64,000 bases of DNA, from contig JANFAH010000120.1 in assembly GCA_024663395.1 (NCBI GenBank), positions 1-64,000 of the forward strand, written 5' to 3'. Made by a program: the position numbers and the translations under genes. Source of the DNA: Pisolithus tinctorius (Eukaryota; Basidiomycota; Agaricomycetes; Boletales; Pisolithaceae). Below, in pieces: positions 11,345 through 22,873 of the stretch. Each line of letters begins with the position of its first letter. Position 1 is the first letter of the stretch. The notes under the pieces are model-generated. The model did no database searches, was not told the origin of the DNA, and worked only from the letters and a program-made list of their open reading frames with translations.

Positions 11345-13286
11345 ATGAACCTACTATCGTTGAAGAATAACTCACTACTCCCCCGCACATCTCATATGAC
11401 GTGGACCCAGCTCAGATTCACGACCATCTGGTGCACTGCTCTCGGAATGGCTATCGTAGCCTCCCTCCCAATGCTCGTTCGTCCTTGGAAGAATGGTCGT
11501 TCTCTACAGGGCTTCCTTGGCATCTCGTAAGGACTCCGTAAGGGTGAGTTCGCTGTCGCGGATTGCGAGGATAAACCTCCTCGGTCGACGCGAGGCGCCC
11601 TAGCAGTCTGGCGCTCTATCGCGTCTGTTCGACACCGGACGTTACCATTAAGCATCTTACCGAGTAAATCTACCCTTTCTGCTTTCTAGTCGATATTGAT
11701 TATACGGTTCTGGCTGCTATCATTCTTGCGTATCTCGTCGTCGTTTACGTCTGCATCATCAAAGATGCACCTCTCATATCCAACCCCAATCGAGCCGGTA
11801 AAATCCACTTTCGACCTGAATCGCAACGATAAATTCCATCTTGTCGCTCCTTCTCGGCCCAGGAAACGGACACAAGAAACCAAACCATGTACACCGCATA
11901 TCCGGGAGGATAATGTTCCCTACGGACTTCTCGGTCCGCAGGACTTCGGAAACGTCCGGCTTTTCTGTGCTCAGAATCCAGAATCATCATCTTGACTTTC
12001 CTTCGCTTAGTTTGAAGGTTTTCCTACCAGGCTGTCTTCGTAGCTCAGTGAGCTCCAGCTCTGCACCCGACGTGTGATAAACGCCCGTCTTTAAACCAGA
12101 CACGCCCACGCAGCATTTGATATCTGTGGCCTTTCTCGCTACCGTTTGTTACCATACGCTATATGCGGAACCATGGATACTCCCTGCCTTCGCTTTCCTT
12201 GGGACAGACGCTTTGTTGCGGTTTTTTGCGCTACCGCATTAAGGATGCCAAACTTAGCACTCCGGATCAACTGATGACGTTCGTAAGTGCGTGCACTGCA
12301 TGCATATATGCGTATACCGCTGACTCGGCTTCCCATGAGAAGTCCACATCCAAAATTGCAATGACGGATGCTTGGCTGGCCAACACGTCTAACTCCGTGT
12401 CTTGTTCTCCAGTCGCGTCTTCGAAAGCCACCCATTCGTGATTCTCTCTGCTCTCCCTAGCAAGTCCTGCCTCAACGACTCCGGCATGATCCTTGCAGCA
12501 CTCATCAACGGCGATTAGACACGTGAACTCAACACATGCACGTGTAACTAACAAGACCCATCTGTTTGTGTATCAGAGAAGCAAAGTGGTGGCGAGTAGG
12601 GCTGCGTACCCGTATACGTCATGATTGATGGTCTATATGACGGTTCGAGTGTTGACCTTGGACAGTACGAGACGGTGCTGTTGGTTGCGGGTGGATCAGG
12701 AACGACGTTTACGCTCGGGCTTCTGGACGACATCGTCTTTAAATGTATCAAGACTGGCCGTCCTAACGGCGAACGAACAAGAAGGATCGAAATTCGCATG
12801 GTATATCAGATCGTTTGGTGGGGCTTGCCCCGATTCTCGGATCCGGATCGACCTTCTCTGACTCTGACTCCTCGTGGCATTGTTTTTTAGGTCACATCTC
12901 AGGGTTCGCAGAGATGCTGACGGACATCGCCGACCTCGCTGCAGGAACCTCCCTTGATATCCATTTCTCCATCGTCACATGCTTGTGTGACCCCGAAGCC
13001 GTACCATTCATCCCGAACTGCGACGTCAAACTGGACCGTCCACCTGTATATACACTTCTCTGAAACCACCGGACGTTCGCGACCTTCTTCTCTCGAATCC
13101 GCTGAAGCGGAGGAGGATAAGCCGTTCAGCGCAGTACAGCCGCACGCTGGGGGTGGCGTCGCAGTGTGTGCGAGTGGGCCGGAGAGTCTGGTCGTTGAAA
13201 CGAGGAATGCGGTCGCGAGGTTGAGTGTTGGGAACGCTTTGAAGTTGGGTGGGGTTGTCGTGCATGTAGAGAGCTTTGCGCTGTAA
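11345..13286 (+). pseudogene. Ferric reductase (FRE/NOX family), second copy, decayed and interrupted
   Basis: Order and motifs follow the family. A first membrane segment with TLWGTA-like IWCTALGMAIVASLP lies at 11410-11455. A membrane helix ending CIIKDAPLISNPN is at about 11700-11795, and the heme-binding helix with HRISGR is near 11900. After an unrelated insert (repeat R2, 11955-12255) and sequence I cannot assign, the FAD/NAD part resumes with LLVAGGSG (about 12680) and GERTRRIE (about 12765). The 3' end matches the copy at 1-341 through VCASGPESL to HVESFAL. Frame changes occur near 12785 and 13060, and most of the ferric-reductase membrane core is missing. It is therefore non-functional and about one third of the expected 600-700 residues is lost. 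Confidence 0.78.
11955..12255 (-). repeat. Dispersed repeat R2, copy 2, inside the ferric reductase relic
   Basis: This is the reverse complement of 1490-1775. It begins right after the heme-helix exon of the FRE relic and contains CTTGACTTTCCTTCGC and GCGGTTTTTTGCGCTACCGC. Its position inside an otherwise recognisable gene suggests insertion of a mobile or recombining sequence. No target duplication was identifiable. Confidence 0.65.
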
Positions 13287-13621
13287 ATTGGGACCCAGGT
13301 TTGTATGTATGAAGATGTCGCGCGTATGTTTATTTATGTGTAAAGAGGTCTGCACTGTACGCGGGCGGGATGCGAGTTATATGATCAAGGGAGAGATGGG
13401 TGAAGGTACGCAGCCGTCAGTCCCATTCTAAATCTCCCACATCGGCGACAATATTCGGATTTTGAAACCTCCGGCGAAAAACTCCGGCGCCTCGTCCGGG
13501 GCTCCTAGCGGTAATTCAATCTGAGTCTTAAATGCTCACTGCTCGAAGAGGCAACATGTTTGTTTTCCCTCCTGTGTCTTCCCACCCTCCCTCCAGTCGT
13601 TGAGGTGTGCTGCCATTTGCG

Positions 13622-15863
13622 ATGTCTTTGATCAAAGTGTCCTGTGGCTATTGCAAGGCGTCTCTAACACCGTTCGTCTGCAAATCTGGCAGCCATTCTG
13701 GTCAATGGTGTGCACAAGTAAGTCATCTGTTTGCTTTCCCCATGTTATAAGTAGCTTGATGGATATTGGCATCTAGTGTTTTGCGCCACACTTACCACAA
13801 GGCGGACGTCCATACTGGTATTTCTGGCCACCTGGTGACTCCCCTCAAGGTGGCTCTTTGCCGTCATCACCATTGGTGTCTGTGACTCCTCTGGTCTCCG
13901 CTGCGCCCTTATCTGTGCCTGCAGTGCTTGACTCTTCCCCTCCAGTTTCTGCTGCACCCTCTTCTGTGCCCCCCCCTGTTACTGTACAGAACGACTCTTC
14001 TAGCTGCCTGCCTCCTGCCCCACTGACAGAGGGGACTTGTGCATTTCCAGGCTGCACTAAGCAGACTCCCACTGTTGCAGGTCGCTGTGAGCGTCGCATG
14101 TGCAAGAGCCACTGCATTGACTTAGGTGGATGTAATACTGCTATCAAGCACCACCCTGAGTTTGCTGGTGGGCGACAGAAGCAACATGTTCAGCAGCCCT
14201 CTGCTTCATCACTCCTCCAATCTGTACCCTTACTGGATCTGAAATTGCATGCCAAGCCTGCTGATGTCATTGATCTGGACTTGCTGGACTCTGTTAATGA
14301 TGGTGTTGAGGCCTCGCTCCCAAGTTTGGATGTCGTTCAGGGCAATATATCTGCCAGTGTCATTGATCCTGCACTCTCAACAGACTACCACATTGATAAT
14401 ACATCAGCTAGTGAATGCAGCTCCAGGTCTATTGCACGCACGCTGGCAAAACTCAATGCTGGGCCACTCGTACCAACTAGTCCACCTGTATCAACCAGTC
14501 CACCTCTGGAACCCCAACTGAATTATAAGCCACTTCTCGTAGCAGCAAGACGCTCGAGCCTGTTGACTGCTGTGTCCCTGCCACCAAAGTCTTCACAGCG
14601 ACAGCCAAAGATCACAACTCAGATGAATGCAACTTGGGCTGCCAAGTATAAGTTTGGTTCTGTTCAGCTGTCTGCGAAGGCCCAGAGGGACAAGGAGAGG
14701 CTTGCTGGTGAGCTCGCATCAAAGCGATGCATTGACCTCATTTACTGGGATAGGGTATGATGTGCATTCTGATATGGTATACCTGACATTACTTACACGT
14801 CTTCTAGGATTATGGCTCTCCAACTATCATGGCTCTCCAGGGTACCAATGGTGATGATTCTGACATACCGCATTGGCCTGACTTCGCACTTACCCATGTC
14901 TCGACCCTGCTACCCTCACTCGGCAACGACATCATGGCTGTCGAGTGGCTGAACCCATCCCTCCTTATCTGGAAGACAATCACACGACTAAACTATAGCT
15001 TTCGGGTTAAGAATGGTGATGCTTTGTTCCTCTGCAGGAAGGGGGTAGTTCACTGCGATAATTATGAGAAGATACTACAGAAGTTCCATGTCAATATGTC
15101 AACACCTCCTCGCCTTTTCAAGAACCTTAAGGGCGAGCGGAAGAGTGTCGCGAGACAGCAGAGCCTGTTTACCTCCCGTCAAGCCTACTTAGCTGAGTCT
15201 GACAATGACTCTGATGCCAACATCACTTCTCCATTCGTTACATCTCCATTCGTTACCTCTTCTCCATTTCCTACTGTGTCTCCAAGCTTCCCCACCTCCC
15301 AAAAGCGCTCTCGTTCACATGCACGCACACCTAGTTTGGAGGGACACCACAAGCGTCCAAACTTCATGTCCGCTCTTGAGGCAGCCGATTCATCTTCAGC
15401 TGACACCCTATCCTCAACTGAAGCCACATTGTCAGCAGCTGCATCATCTGATACATCCCCCTCTTGCACACCTGCCATCAATACCATCGAGTTACCATCT
15501 CCTTTGCTCCCCACCACTTCCTTACCATCTATGCAAAGGAAGCTACACACTGCCTGGCCCACTGGTGAGTATGTGGTAGACGTTGTGGCAGGGATGGAGG
15601 CCATGGGGAAGCCAAAGATGAAACACCTCTCTGTTCCCCAACGGTTCGAGGCGATCTTTGGCCGTGCCTTCATCCAGTCTACATATCATGATGCATGCCG
15701 GCGATGGCAGCTTGCCCCCCTCGAGCTACGTGAGGAACTCTTAAAGGCTGGTAGAACTCCAGAGGGCTGTTGGGATATGATCACACGGGCAGTAAAGTTG
15801 AAGCGAGCAAAGCAGCCTCTCTTCGAGGGTGCATTGGTCGATATTGATCTCACATCCGACTAG
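13622..15863 (+). CDS. Uncharacterised zinc-finger protein beside a KDZ-associated gene (709 aa, intact)
   Basis: Three exons, 13622-13717, 13777-14754 and 14808-15863, have GT-AG borders and sum to 2130 nt with no stop. The start ATG gives MSLIKVSCGYCKAS. The N-terminus holds a cysteine cluster, CGYC and WCAQCF, split by intron 1. A Pro/Ser-rich linker of about 60 residues follows, then a second cluster (CAFPGCTKQT, CERRMCKSHC, ending IKHH) that looks like a treble-clef or zinc-ribbon site. The middle has a tryptophan-rich module (LIYWDRDYGSP, HWPDFALTH, LLIWKTITRL) and then a long Ser/Thr-rich stretch. A C-terminal helical domain of about 100 residues contains VVAGMEAMGKPKM and FEAIFGRAF. 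The gene converges on the CxC5/CxC6 gene downstream. I do not know its function; nucleic-acid binding or a role in a KDZ mobile unit is inference. Its intactness among broken neighbours suggests recent activity or selection. Confidence 0.85.
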
Positions 15864-16141
15864 TTACAATCAGCCATTCTTTTTTTTTTTTTCCCTTTTA
15901 CACTCGCATTGCCTGTCATCGCATTGTCCATCGCATTGTGTACATCTCTTCCTCATGTCTTATGTCATTGTGTTGTTCCTACATACTCTTGCACTGTCAT
16001 ACCTTACTGTTTCCATGTGAGCAATCCATCCATTGTCGCACCATACTGTACCCTTTCCATGTTAGCAATAGACTTATGCATTCATGTCCAACCTCAATGA
16101 AAGCTTTGTAGCAAATGAATATATTGCATGAGACGAACCAA

Positions 16142-18389
16142 TTACAAAGGGGGGGCATGGCGAGGGCTCCAGCCCTTGGCCTCAAGTCTTCTGACAGTGA
16201 CACAGTTGCGCAGGCGGATCATCTCGTCCAAAAAAAATTATACTTGACTGGAAGCATCTCCCGGCAAATGGCATGGTAGCTACCCAGCCATACGTTCACC
16301 TGCTCTGCAACAGATGTGTTGAACCACCAGCCAGTGTTATCGTCATTCATCAGCTCCAGGTAGTCAGCAGGGTTACAGTTCTTCTGGCAATAGTCGTGCG
16401 TGGTCTTGTGCTTGTTAAGGAGGTGCCATACATCGACACACATACCTACATCCCTCCACCATGGATCACCACGAGCTTCAACCTGCCGCTTTGCATCACA
16501 TGCCGTGTCATAAATAAAATGTTCTGGCTTATGAGCACGTGGAACAGAGAAAGCCGTCTTCACAAAGTCCTTTGCAGGAGGTTAGTGAACAATCTACGCA
16601 AGAAGAAGGAGCACTTACAATAACATTGGAAACTGCTTCAGCACCAAAGAAAGTCGCACGGCCAATGATAATGCCACAGGGGCGGACAAGAGTCTGTTCG
16701 TTGTGTGTGCAGCGTCTACCAAACTGTGCCCGGAGTTCACGGCCTTGATCTGACTTTGTTGGACATGGTTCTTCGTCATTAACACCAACACAACCTTTGC
16801 TCCTCTTGAAGTGGTGCCTAACTTCCATGCCACTGACTGTAAACCATTCGTGATTCTCCTCTAAGTCATCATGACTGCCATCGGTGAGAGACTCATTCTC
16901 ATGGCCAGCAGCATCCTTGGGATGAGTGACACGATGCCAAAGAAGACGTTCAGTGAGGGAAAATGCAGATTTACCCTTCGCGATGCTCATAGTCTCCATG
17001 CAAGAATGTAGAGAGTCATTGCATGTTTTGGAGCCTTGTGTAACAGGCTGTTCACATCCATTCATGGCACAGACATCATGCATGGAATAGTGAGCCCAAC
17101 AGATGCGATCACGAACATTTGAAGGGGTTGCTGTGCAGCGATATTGTCCACAACATGGGTGGCCAAGGGTAACACCGTCACTAACGATCACTTGACATTT
17201 CCCTGTTGCAAATTGTCAATAGGCCCAGGAATAATCATTTAAGATGACTGGACTTACACAGCTCAGGTGTGCCATCTTGATCTTCCTCATAGACCCGCAT
17301 GCAGCCATCACAATAATGATCAATTTCATCTTGACCATGGTAGACAATCCATTTATTACGCTCCTGCATGGCCATGTCAAAACGATTTCTCTGATCACCA
17401 GTATGTGGGATAATGAGGACTTCATCTCGACTGGCATGGTCACGAAGAAGCGCAAGGAGGACAAATGTGTCCCACACATGGACTGCAGATAATGTAGGGG
17501 AAAATGGCCAGCCCACATCCTCAAAGACACTGGAGGCTTCATGGGCAAAGGTTGTCATGAATATCATACTACAGTTGGTGGCCAAGCAGCTGGAGGGTGA
17601 TCAGTATGTCACTGGCATGTAACGATATAGTGGATGCATACGATCCAAATAGGTGTTTGATTGGTCCACATCTCCGCAAGCTGCCGTTCCACAAAGCGAT
17701 GTTCACTGACTTGGAGAAATGTTGGGATGCCTTGTAATAAGTCCACTGACCGTCACAAACATAGTAGTTATGGTGATAGTTGCAACGGCAATCTGTAAGA
17801 TCAGGTGGGTCCAGCAGTTAGGGCTAAGTTGATACAACGATACCTTTGCAGTACAGGTGGATCGCCCAAGCTGGTTCACAGCCATTGAGTGTGTACACAA
17901 CCACTTGGCGTGCTTCAACCTTGCGTAGCTCAGACCGTCCGGGAGCACTCCATGTTTTCACAACAATTTGTTGGAGGATATAGGGTTTTTAATGCTAGAA
18001 AAGTAAGATCAGCATCACACAATGCTACTGCACATGCAAGACATACTAAGATCATGTGGCCATCCATAGAGTCTAAAGAGGTCTCGAGTAGATTGCTGAC
18101 GCTCACTCTCTGGAAGGAAGTCCCATACAATATCATTGAGAAGGGGCCAGATGCATTGTACACTCTCCAGAGACATGGATGTGGCCTTTGCAAGGAAAGC
18201 CACAACAGAGTCCGGCAGGATGCTAGGGGGCACGTCCGAAGGGTGATGTGAAGATTGAGCAACTATGATGTTCCGTTTCAGGTTAGCTGAGAGCGTGATG
18301 AACAACACCAGCTGAGAGACAGTAGTTGTCTGCAGAAATGGGTTTCTTTCAAGCCGTTTGAGCAGCGCAACGAGCAGCATCATGTACAC
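16142..18389 (-). pseudogene. CxC5/CxC6-type cysteine-cluster protein associated with KDZ transposons, frameshifted
   Basis: The order matches the basidiomycete CxC5/CxC6 family. The N-terminal helical part (FLQTTTVSQLVLFITLSANL, about 18340-18270) is followed by the CxC5 cluster (ENMEC, HLYCKDCRCNYHHNYY, about 17960-17750). A helical bridge (HVWDTFVLLALL, CDGCMRVYEED) comes next, then the CxC6 cluster (VTLGHPCCG, CWAHY, CAMNGCEQP, about 17180-17030). The end is a conserved block (PCGIIIGRATFFGAEAVS, VDVWHLLNKHK, SVAEQVNVWLGSYHAICREM). Introns are at about 18045-17975, 17850-17795, 17255-17195 and 16616-16572. Frameshifts are visible around 17940, 17895 and 17735, and in a T8 run near 16230 that cuts off the last 20-odd residues (LDEMIRLRN onward). 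It is a pseudogene, or partly mis-assembled at homopolymers. The family accompanies KDZ transposases; its biochemical role is unknown. Confidence 0.8.
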
Positions 18390-18534
18390 GCAGCCGCCAG
18401 CAGGCCACTCGCCGCATCTCAGCCCTAGCGGGGCTGGAAATGTGTATTACTTAATGTATGTTATGTAAGCGCCGGCAAAACGCCAGGCAAAATGCCGGAC
18501 AAAATCCGCCGGAGGTTCTATTTCCTATACGTCC

Positions 18535-18780
18535 TCACATCGGCGGTCTCTGCTATTACGGACTCCGCAACCTTAATCTCGGTGGTGTGTACTGCGGAAC
18601 TGGAAGGGGCAGGGTTCGACGCCAGCTAACACTTGCCGACAGAATTGTCGGATAGTGGTAGATGAAAAATCGATCTGCTGCCCAAATGAGAATGGTATCA
18701 TCAGAAGGGCTGAACCTCGAAGGATGAGTAGGCGTCCACTGCATAAATTGTCGAGAGGTCGTATGCCAAACCAAGCCAGG
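18535..18780 (-). repeat. Dispersed repeat, copy 2 (partner at 1270-1480)
   Basis: Same-orientation match to 1270-1480, extended about 40 bp further. The minus strand shows fragments such as FSPSDDTILIWAADRF in one frame and LGLAYDLSTIYAVD in another, so a former protein is out of frame. It loosely resembles a beta-propeller blade, but I would not name the family. Confidence 0.5.
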
Positions 18781-19590
18781 ACATAATGCAGCGTACCAGT
18801 GTCGAGGTCCTTGGATACTAGGGGTTCAATGCTGAGGAGAGAGGCGAAGTTAAGGAATTTACTTGAGCGCAAGTGCCTCCTTGTCCCGCATACGTCGGAC
18901 AAGCGCACGAGTGCACCCGTCGTTGGACAAAGTAGCCATGCCTGCCTGCGCCGCTTCAGAAGGCGTCGACAAGGACCTCCTTGACTCTGAGACCTGTCAG
19001 ATTCTTCGGGACTATGAAGTATGTAAATACTTTTGTGCACATCTGATTCCCTTTAAGAATCCCTGTTCGCAGGAAGAGTGGCCAACATGCATACCTTGGT
19101 ATACTCGGACGTCCCCTCACGCCGCTCGCAAAGATCATGATAACTACATCATCATTATCCGCCCATGATAAAATCGTTTATACCCAACTCTGTTCTTTGA
19201 CACGGTCGTCTTTTGGCCACTCAAAAAAGATAAGTCTAAAAATGAGACGCTTGCCTGCATATTGACTTCTATGTGGTACTCCGATCCTTCCCCTGCGCCG
19301 AAGAGAATTTGATGACAACGATGTTATGATCAGAAGGGTACCCAGAGCTGCCAGCGGGGATCTGATACCAAACTATAAGTTTAAGTCGTCACGCTGACCC
19401 GATAATCGTCCACGAGGTACCATCTTCGTGTTATGTATATACTTGAGCGCAATGGTTTGGGAAGTCGTGACAGGCACACGCCTTTCTCGGCACAACGACC
19501 AGCAGACCAAAGCATAGCCCAGGTCCCAGATGTTGTCCACGCCCAAACTTATGGAAAGTCGGACTACCACACGTGCTGTTGCGTGTCGGA
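18781..19590. other. No supportable gene
   Basis: Short frames only, without conserved motifs. The end of this stretch abuts the left LTR of the Gypsy element at 19591. Confidence 0.4.
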
Positions 19591-19875
19591 TGTCCTGTGA
19601 GGAACCCGGTCCGGCCATCAGCTGATCGGTGGGCCGGCCTAGTCCTCGTCATGCTCTACGCCCGTGTTTCACTTTCTTACTCACCGTGTTTCACCTCACT
19701 GCAGTATATAGTTTTCCCGCCCTTCGTCCATTTTCTCCAGCGATTAACCTTTCGTTATCAGGTATGCCTCTTGTCGTCCACCTTGTGCTGGATCTTAGCT
19801 TCGTTATCAGCGTTAGGTTGGCTAATGCACTCCTACTCCTTTTCCAAGGCACGCAACTGCAGCTGAATAATTACA
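19591..19875 (+). repeat. Gypsy 5' LTR
   Basis: Starts TGTCCTGTGAGG and ends near AATTACA. It shares with the 3' LTR the blocks CAGTATATAGTTTTCCCGC (TATA-like promoter) and GGTATGCCTCTTGTCGTCC. Boundaries are accurate to a few bases. Confidence 0.8.
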
Positions 19876-19909
19876 TTACGTTAACGGTCTAGAAGCGCTG
19901 GCGATTGTA

Positions 19910-21016
19910 ATGACTTCCGATGGCTCCGACCTCGACTCACCCATCTCGTCTCCGGAACCACTTTCCCAATCGAGCTCGCAATCACACCTTCAGCGACATC
20001 CTCAGCCACAACCACAGCCTCCGTTAGCGGGTCAGGCTCAGGACGACTTCTGTGCTGCTTTCCTTGAGACGCTCCTCCGCAATCGTGCTCCGAAGGTAAA
20101 GGTAGCACAACCGGACGTGTACGATGGATCAACTGAAAAATACGATGCCTTCATTAATCAACTTGAATTGAATTTCGCAAACTAATCCATCTACGTTTGC
20201 TACCGACGCCATCAAAATTAACTACGCTATGTCGTACATGAAAGCCGGCCGTGCCCAGCAGTGGGTAATTGGTCTCCGTAACAAACAGCGTGCAGGAGGG
20301 GCTTGCCCAGAGCTCGACAGTTGGGAAGGTTTTGATGATGCGCTGAAGGAAAAGTTCAGTGAACCAAGCAAGAAAATGCGGGCTCAGTACAAGCTCCTCG
20401 CCTTGAAACAACGCGACGGCCAATCGGTCGATGACTATCTTACGGAGTTGAGTTATTGGCGGGAGACACTCAATTCAATGACGAAGCGCTCTTCAACATC
20501 TTTCGTACCGGGTTATCGCACCGGATTTTCTCACAGTGCGTGCAGAACGGGGACCTCGAGGACAGCTTACAAGGATGGAAGGACTACGCCAAGCGCGTTG
20601 ATCGTTACACTCGCACTAATTCCACCCTCCTCTCTCCCTCTGCTAGAAATCCTCGCCCACCGGGTAAATGCATCTTTCCATTCCAGCGTCACCCTGTACC
20701 CCCTACACCCTCTGCACCTCCTATTCATCCAACAACTGCGTCGGCTCCCGCGCCGGCACGTTCTATTCTAGGTGCAGGCGAGCCTGTGGATACCGGTCAA
20801 ATCAACCGTCGTCAGGGACGTAGAGGAATCACGTGCCATCGCTGCGGACAGGTTGGCCACCTTGCTCGCAACTGTGCTCGTACCGAGGTCGAGCGCATTC
20901 ATGCGTTGTGGACTACCTGGGATGACACGGCAAGGCACGACGTTATCAATGCAATCAATGAAGTCGCTACGCAAAAGAAAGAAGAAGCGTCATTGAATGA
21001 GGAATCAGGTTTTTGA
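19910..21016 (+). pseudogene. Gypsy gag, two frameshifted pieces
   Basis: A Gag polyprotein would form the cytoplasmic particle and bind element RNA. The N-terminal piece (19910-20185) has a Pro/Gln-rich leader and PDVYDGSTEKYDAF. It is interrupted by a stop and continues at 20229-20470 with the capsid-like FSEPSKKMRAQYKL block. A further frame change near 20470 leads to the nucleocapsid zinc knuckle CHRCGQVGHLARNC at about 20833-20874 (CX2CX4HX4C). The two or more breaks make it inactive. Confidence 0.85.
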
Positions 21017-21176
21017 AAATGCCGGTAGGAAGTGACTCTACCTCATCGGCGTCTACTTTAGGCTCTAACAATGTTGATGTACCATATGATCGTTCTGAAT
21101 CGAATCCTTCGCCTATCAATGATCCTGATGCATCGTTAACTAAATATGCCCGTCGCTTCCTCTCTTGTAGTCTCTC

Positions 21177-22580
21177 GTGTTAAGAGCGGATATGCCGACG
21201 AAGCCGCTTTGTGCCCCGTCCGCCATTGGTCCCATAGCCAATGACGAGGACAACCCCACTGCATACTCTGTCCTTCACGAACTCGAGAAACCACGTCAAT
21301 TGATTCGAAGCGTAGCTGGTAAGTCTGCATTCCTTCCTCTTGTGCTTCAGACGTTAGATGATCGCCAGTCTTTCGACGTCGAGGCCCTACTGGATAGCTG
21401 GGCCAGTGGTTGCTACGTCGATGGGGGTCACGTCCGTGCTAGATCAGTCAACACTCGGCCACTCCCTCGACCCATCCCTGTTTATAATGCAAACGGTTCA
21501 TCACATGGCGCCGGTCATATTCGTTATACCGTCGACCTGTCCATAAACGTCGATGGTCACTCTGAAGTGGCTACTTTCGCAGTCACTAACGCCGACAAAT
21601 CACCTGTTATCGTTGGGTACGATTGGCTCCGCAAACAGAATCCCTCGGTAAATTGGCGCACGGGGAAGGTCGTATTCAACCGCTTCCCTGCAGTTTGCTA
21701 TCTGCATACACCTCAGCTGGAGGATGCGTTCTTACTTCGATATTGCAATTCTTGGAAGAGGGTAATCGATTATGGGTTACAGAGATCTCCTCGAGTATCT
21801 CTTCAGTACCTCAACGGCTTCTCACAAGTATTCGAAAAAAATTGAATTCGATCGTTTGCCTGAACACCGCCAACGGGATCACGCAATCAAACTCAAACCC
21901 GGAATCGAACCTTCAAGTAGCAAAATTTATCCTTTTGAGTCTCTCGGAACAAGCGGAGTTGGACATGTTCTTCGAAGAACACCTTCGTATCGGACGTCTC
22001 CCCCATCGCATCCCCCCCTTTTTTATTATTATTAAGCAGGGTGGTACTCTGTGTCCAGTGCAAAACTGTCGTAGACTTGACAAGGCCACTATCAAAAATC
22101 GTTATCTACTTCTTCTTTCTGAAGTCGTCCACAAACTACGCGGCGCGAGCTGCTTCACCAGTTATCAACTCGCCGGCGACCTTTCAAATGATGATGAATG
22201 TGCTTTTTTGCCACCTTGTTTGCCAGGGGGTAGTTATCGTCTATATGGACAGCGTGCTTTCCATCTCGAATTTCCTCAATCTTGGTGACGGATGCGCCCC
22301 ATATTCCACACTGCCCTTCTTCGCCCCTATCATTTTCCCACGTCCCCGATCCAACAACGCGCCGCCACCACCAGTTCTTCACAGAGACCATTATAAGATA
22401 GAAGTGTTAGATGAGTGCTTTCGTTGTGGTCGTGCTGAATATCTTGTGAAATGGTAAGGTCTTCCTCGCAAAGAAAACACTTGGGAGCTTCGTGACATTC
22501 TTGATGACAGACATGGTATTAACAACAAACCTCGGGAATATCTTGTTCATAGGGGAAACGTCCGCCTTAAGAGGGGGGTG
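21177..22580 (+). pseudogene. Gypsy pol remnant: protease, partial RT, terminal chromodomain-like piece
   Basis: 21177-21845 holds an aspartic protease in which the expected D-S/T-G-A triad reads DSWASGC, so a Trp replaces the catalytic-loop Gly. The flap-side block is VIVGYDWLRKQNPSV. After a frameshift near 21920, RT fingers and palm follow (QGGTLCPVQNCRRLDKATIK, then VIVYMDS in place of VYMDD near 22240). RNase H and the integrase core are deleted. 22390-22470 resumes with EVLDECFRCGRAEYLVKW, a chromodomain-like segment cut by a stop after VKW. The protein cannot be functional. Confidence 0.82.
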
Positions 22581-22873
22581 ACGTGATGAAGCTCGTCCAG
22601 CCATCGGCTGATCCGTCGGCTGGTCATGTCCCTGCCATGGTACTTCATACCCTGTTTGACTTTCTTACCCACGATGTTTCGCCTTACTTTATTACCATAT
22701 ATAGTTTTCCCGCGTGTCTTTCATTTCCTCCGATGTTAACCTTTCATTATTGGGTATGCCTCTTGTCGTCCACCTTGTCTAGTATCTTGGCTTCGTTATC
22801 AGGGCTACGTTGGCTAATAATTTCCTACTCCTCCGCCAGCACACGCAACTACAGCGAATCATCAATCATCACA
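22579..22873 (+). repeat. Gypsy 3' LTR
   Basis: Direct repeat of 19591-19875 with many substitutions and several small indels. It is preceded by the polypurine tract AAGAGGGGGG and contains CATATATAGTTTTCCCGC. Confidence 0.8.

Larger units (their letters stand above)
19591..22873 (+). mobile_element. Ty3/Gypsy (chromovirus-type) LTR retrotransposon, internally deleted
   Basis: Two direct repeats of about 285-295 bp (19591-19875 and 22579-22873) flank gag and a truncated pol. A polypurine tract AAGAGGGGGG ends directly at the right LTR start TGACGTG. The domain order gag, protease, start of RT and terminal chromodomain-like segment fits a chromovirus. The remainder of RT, RNase H and most of integrase are missing, so the element is 3.3 kb instead of the usual 5-7 kb. 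The LTRs have diverged substantially, indicating age. Flanking 5-mers do not match convincingly, so a target duplication was not found. Confidence 0.88.

Noticed and set aside
18556..18774. WD40 protein on the minus strand
   Set aside because: A single blade-like phrase in a repeat with broken frames is not enough to name the family.
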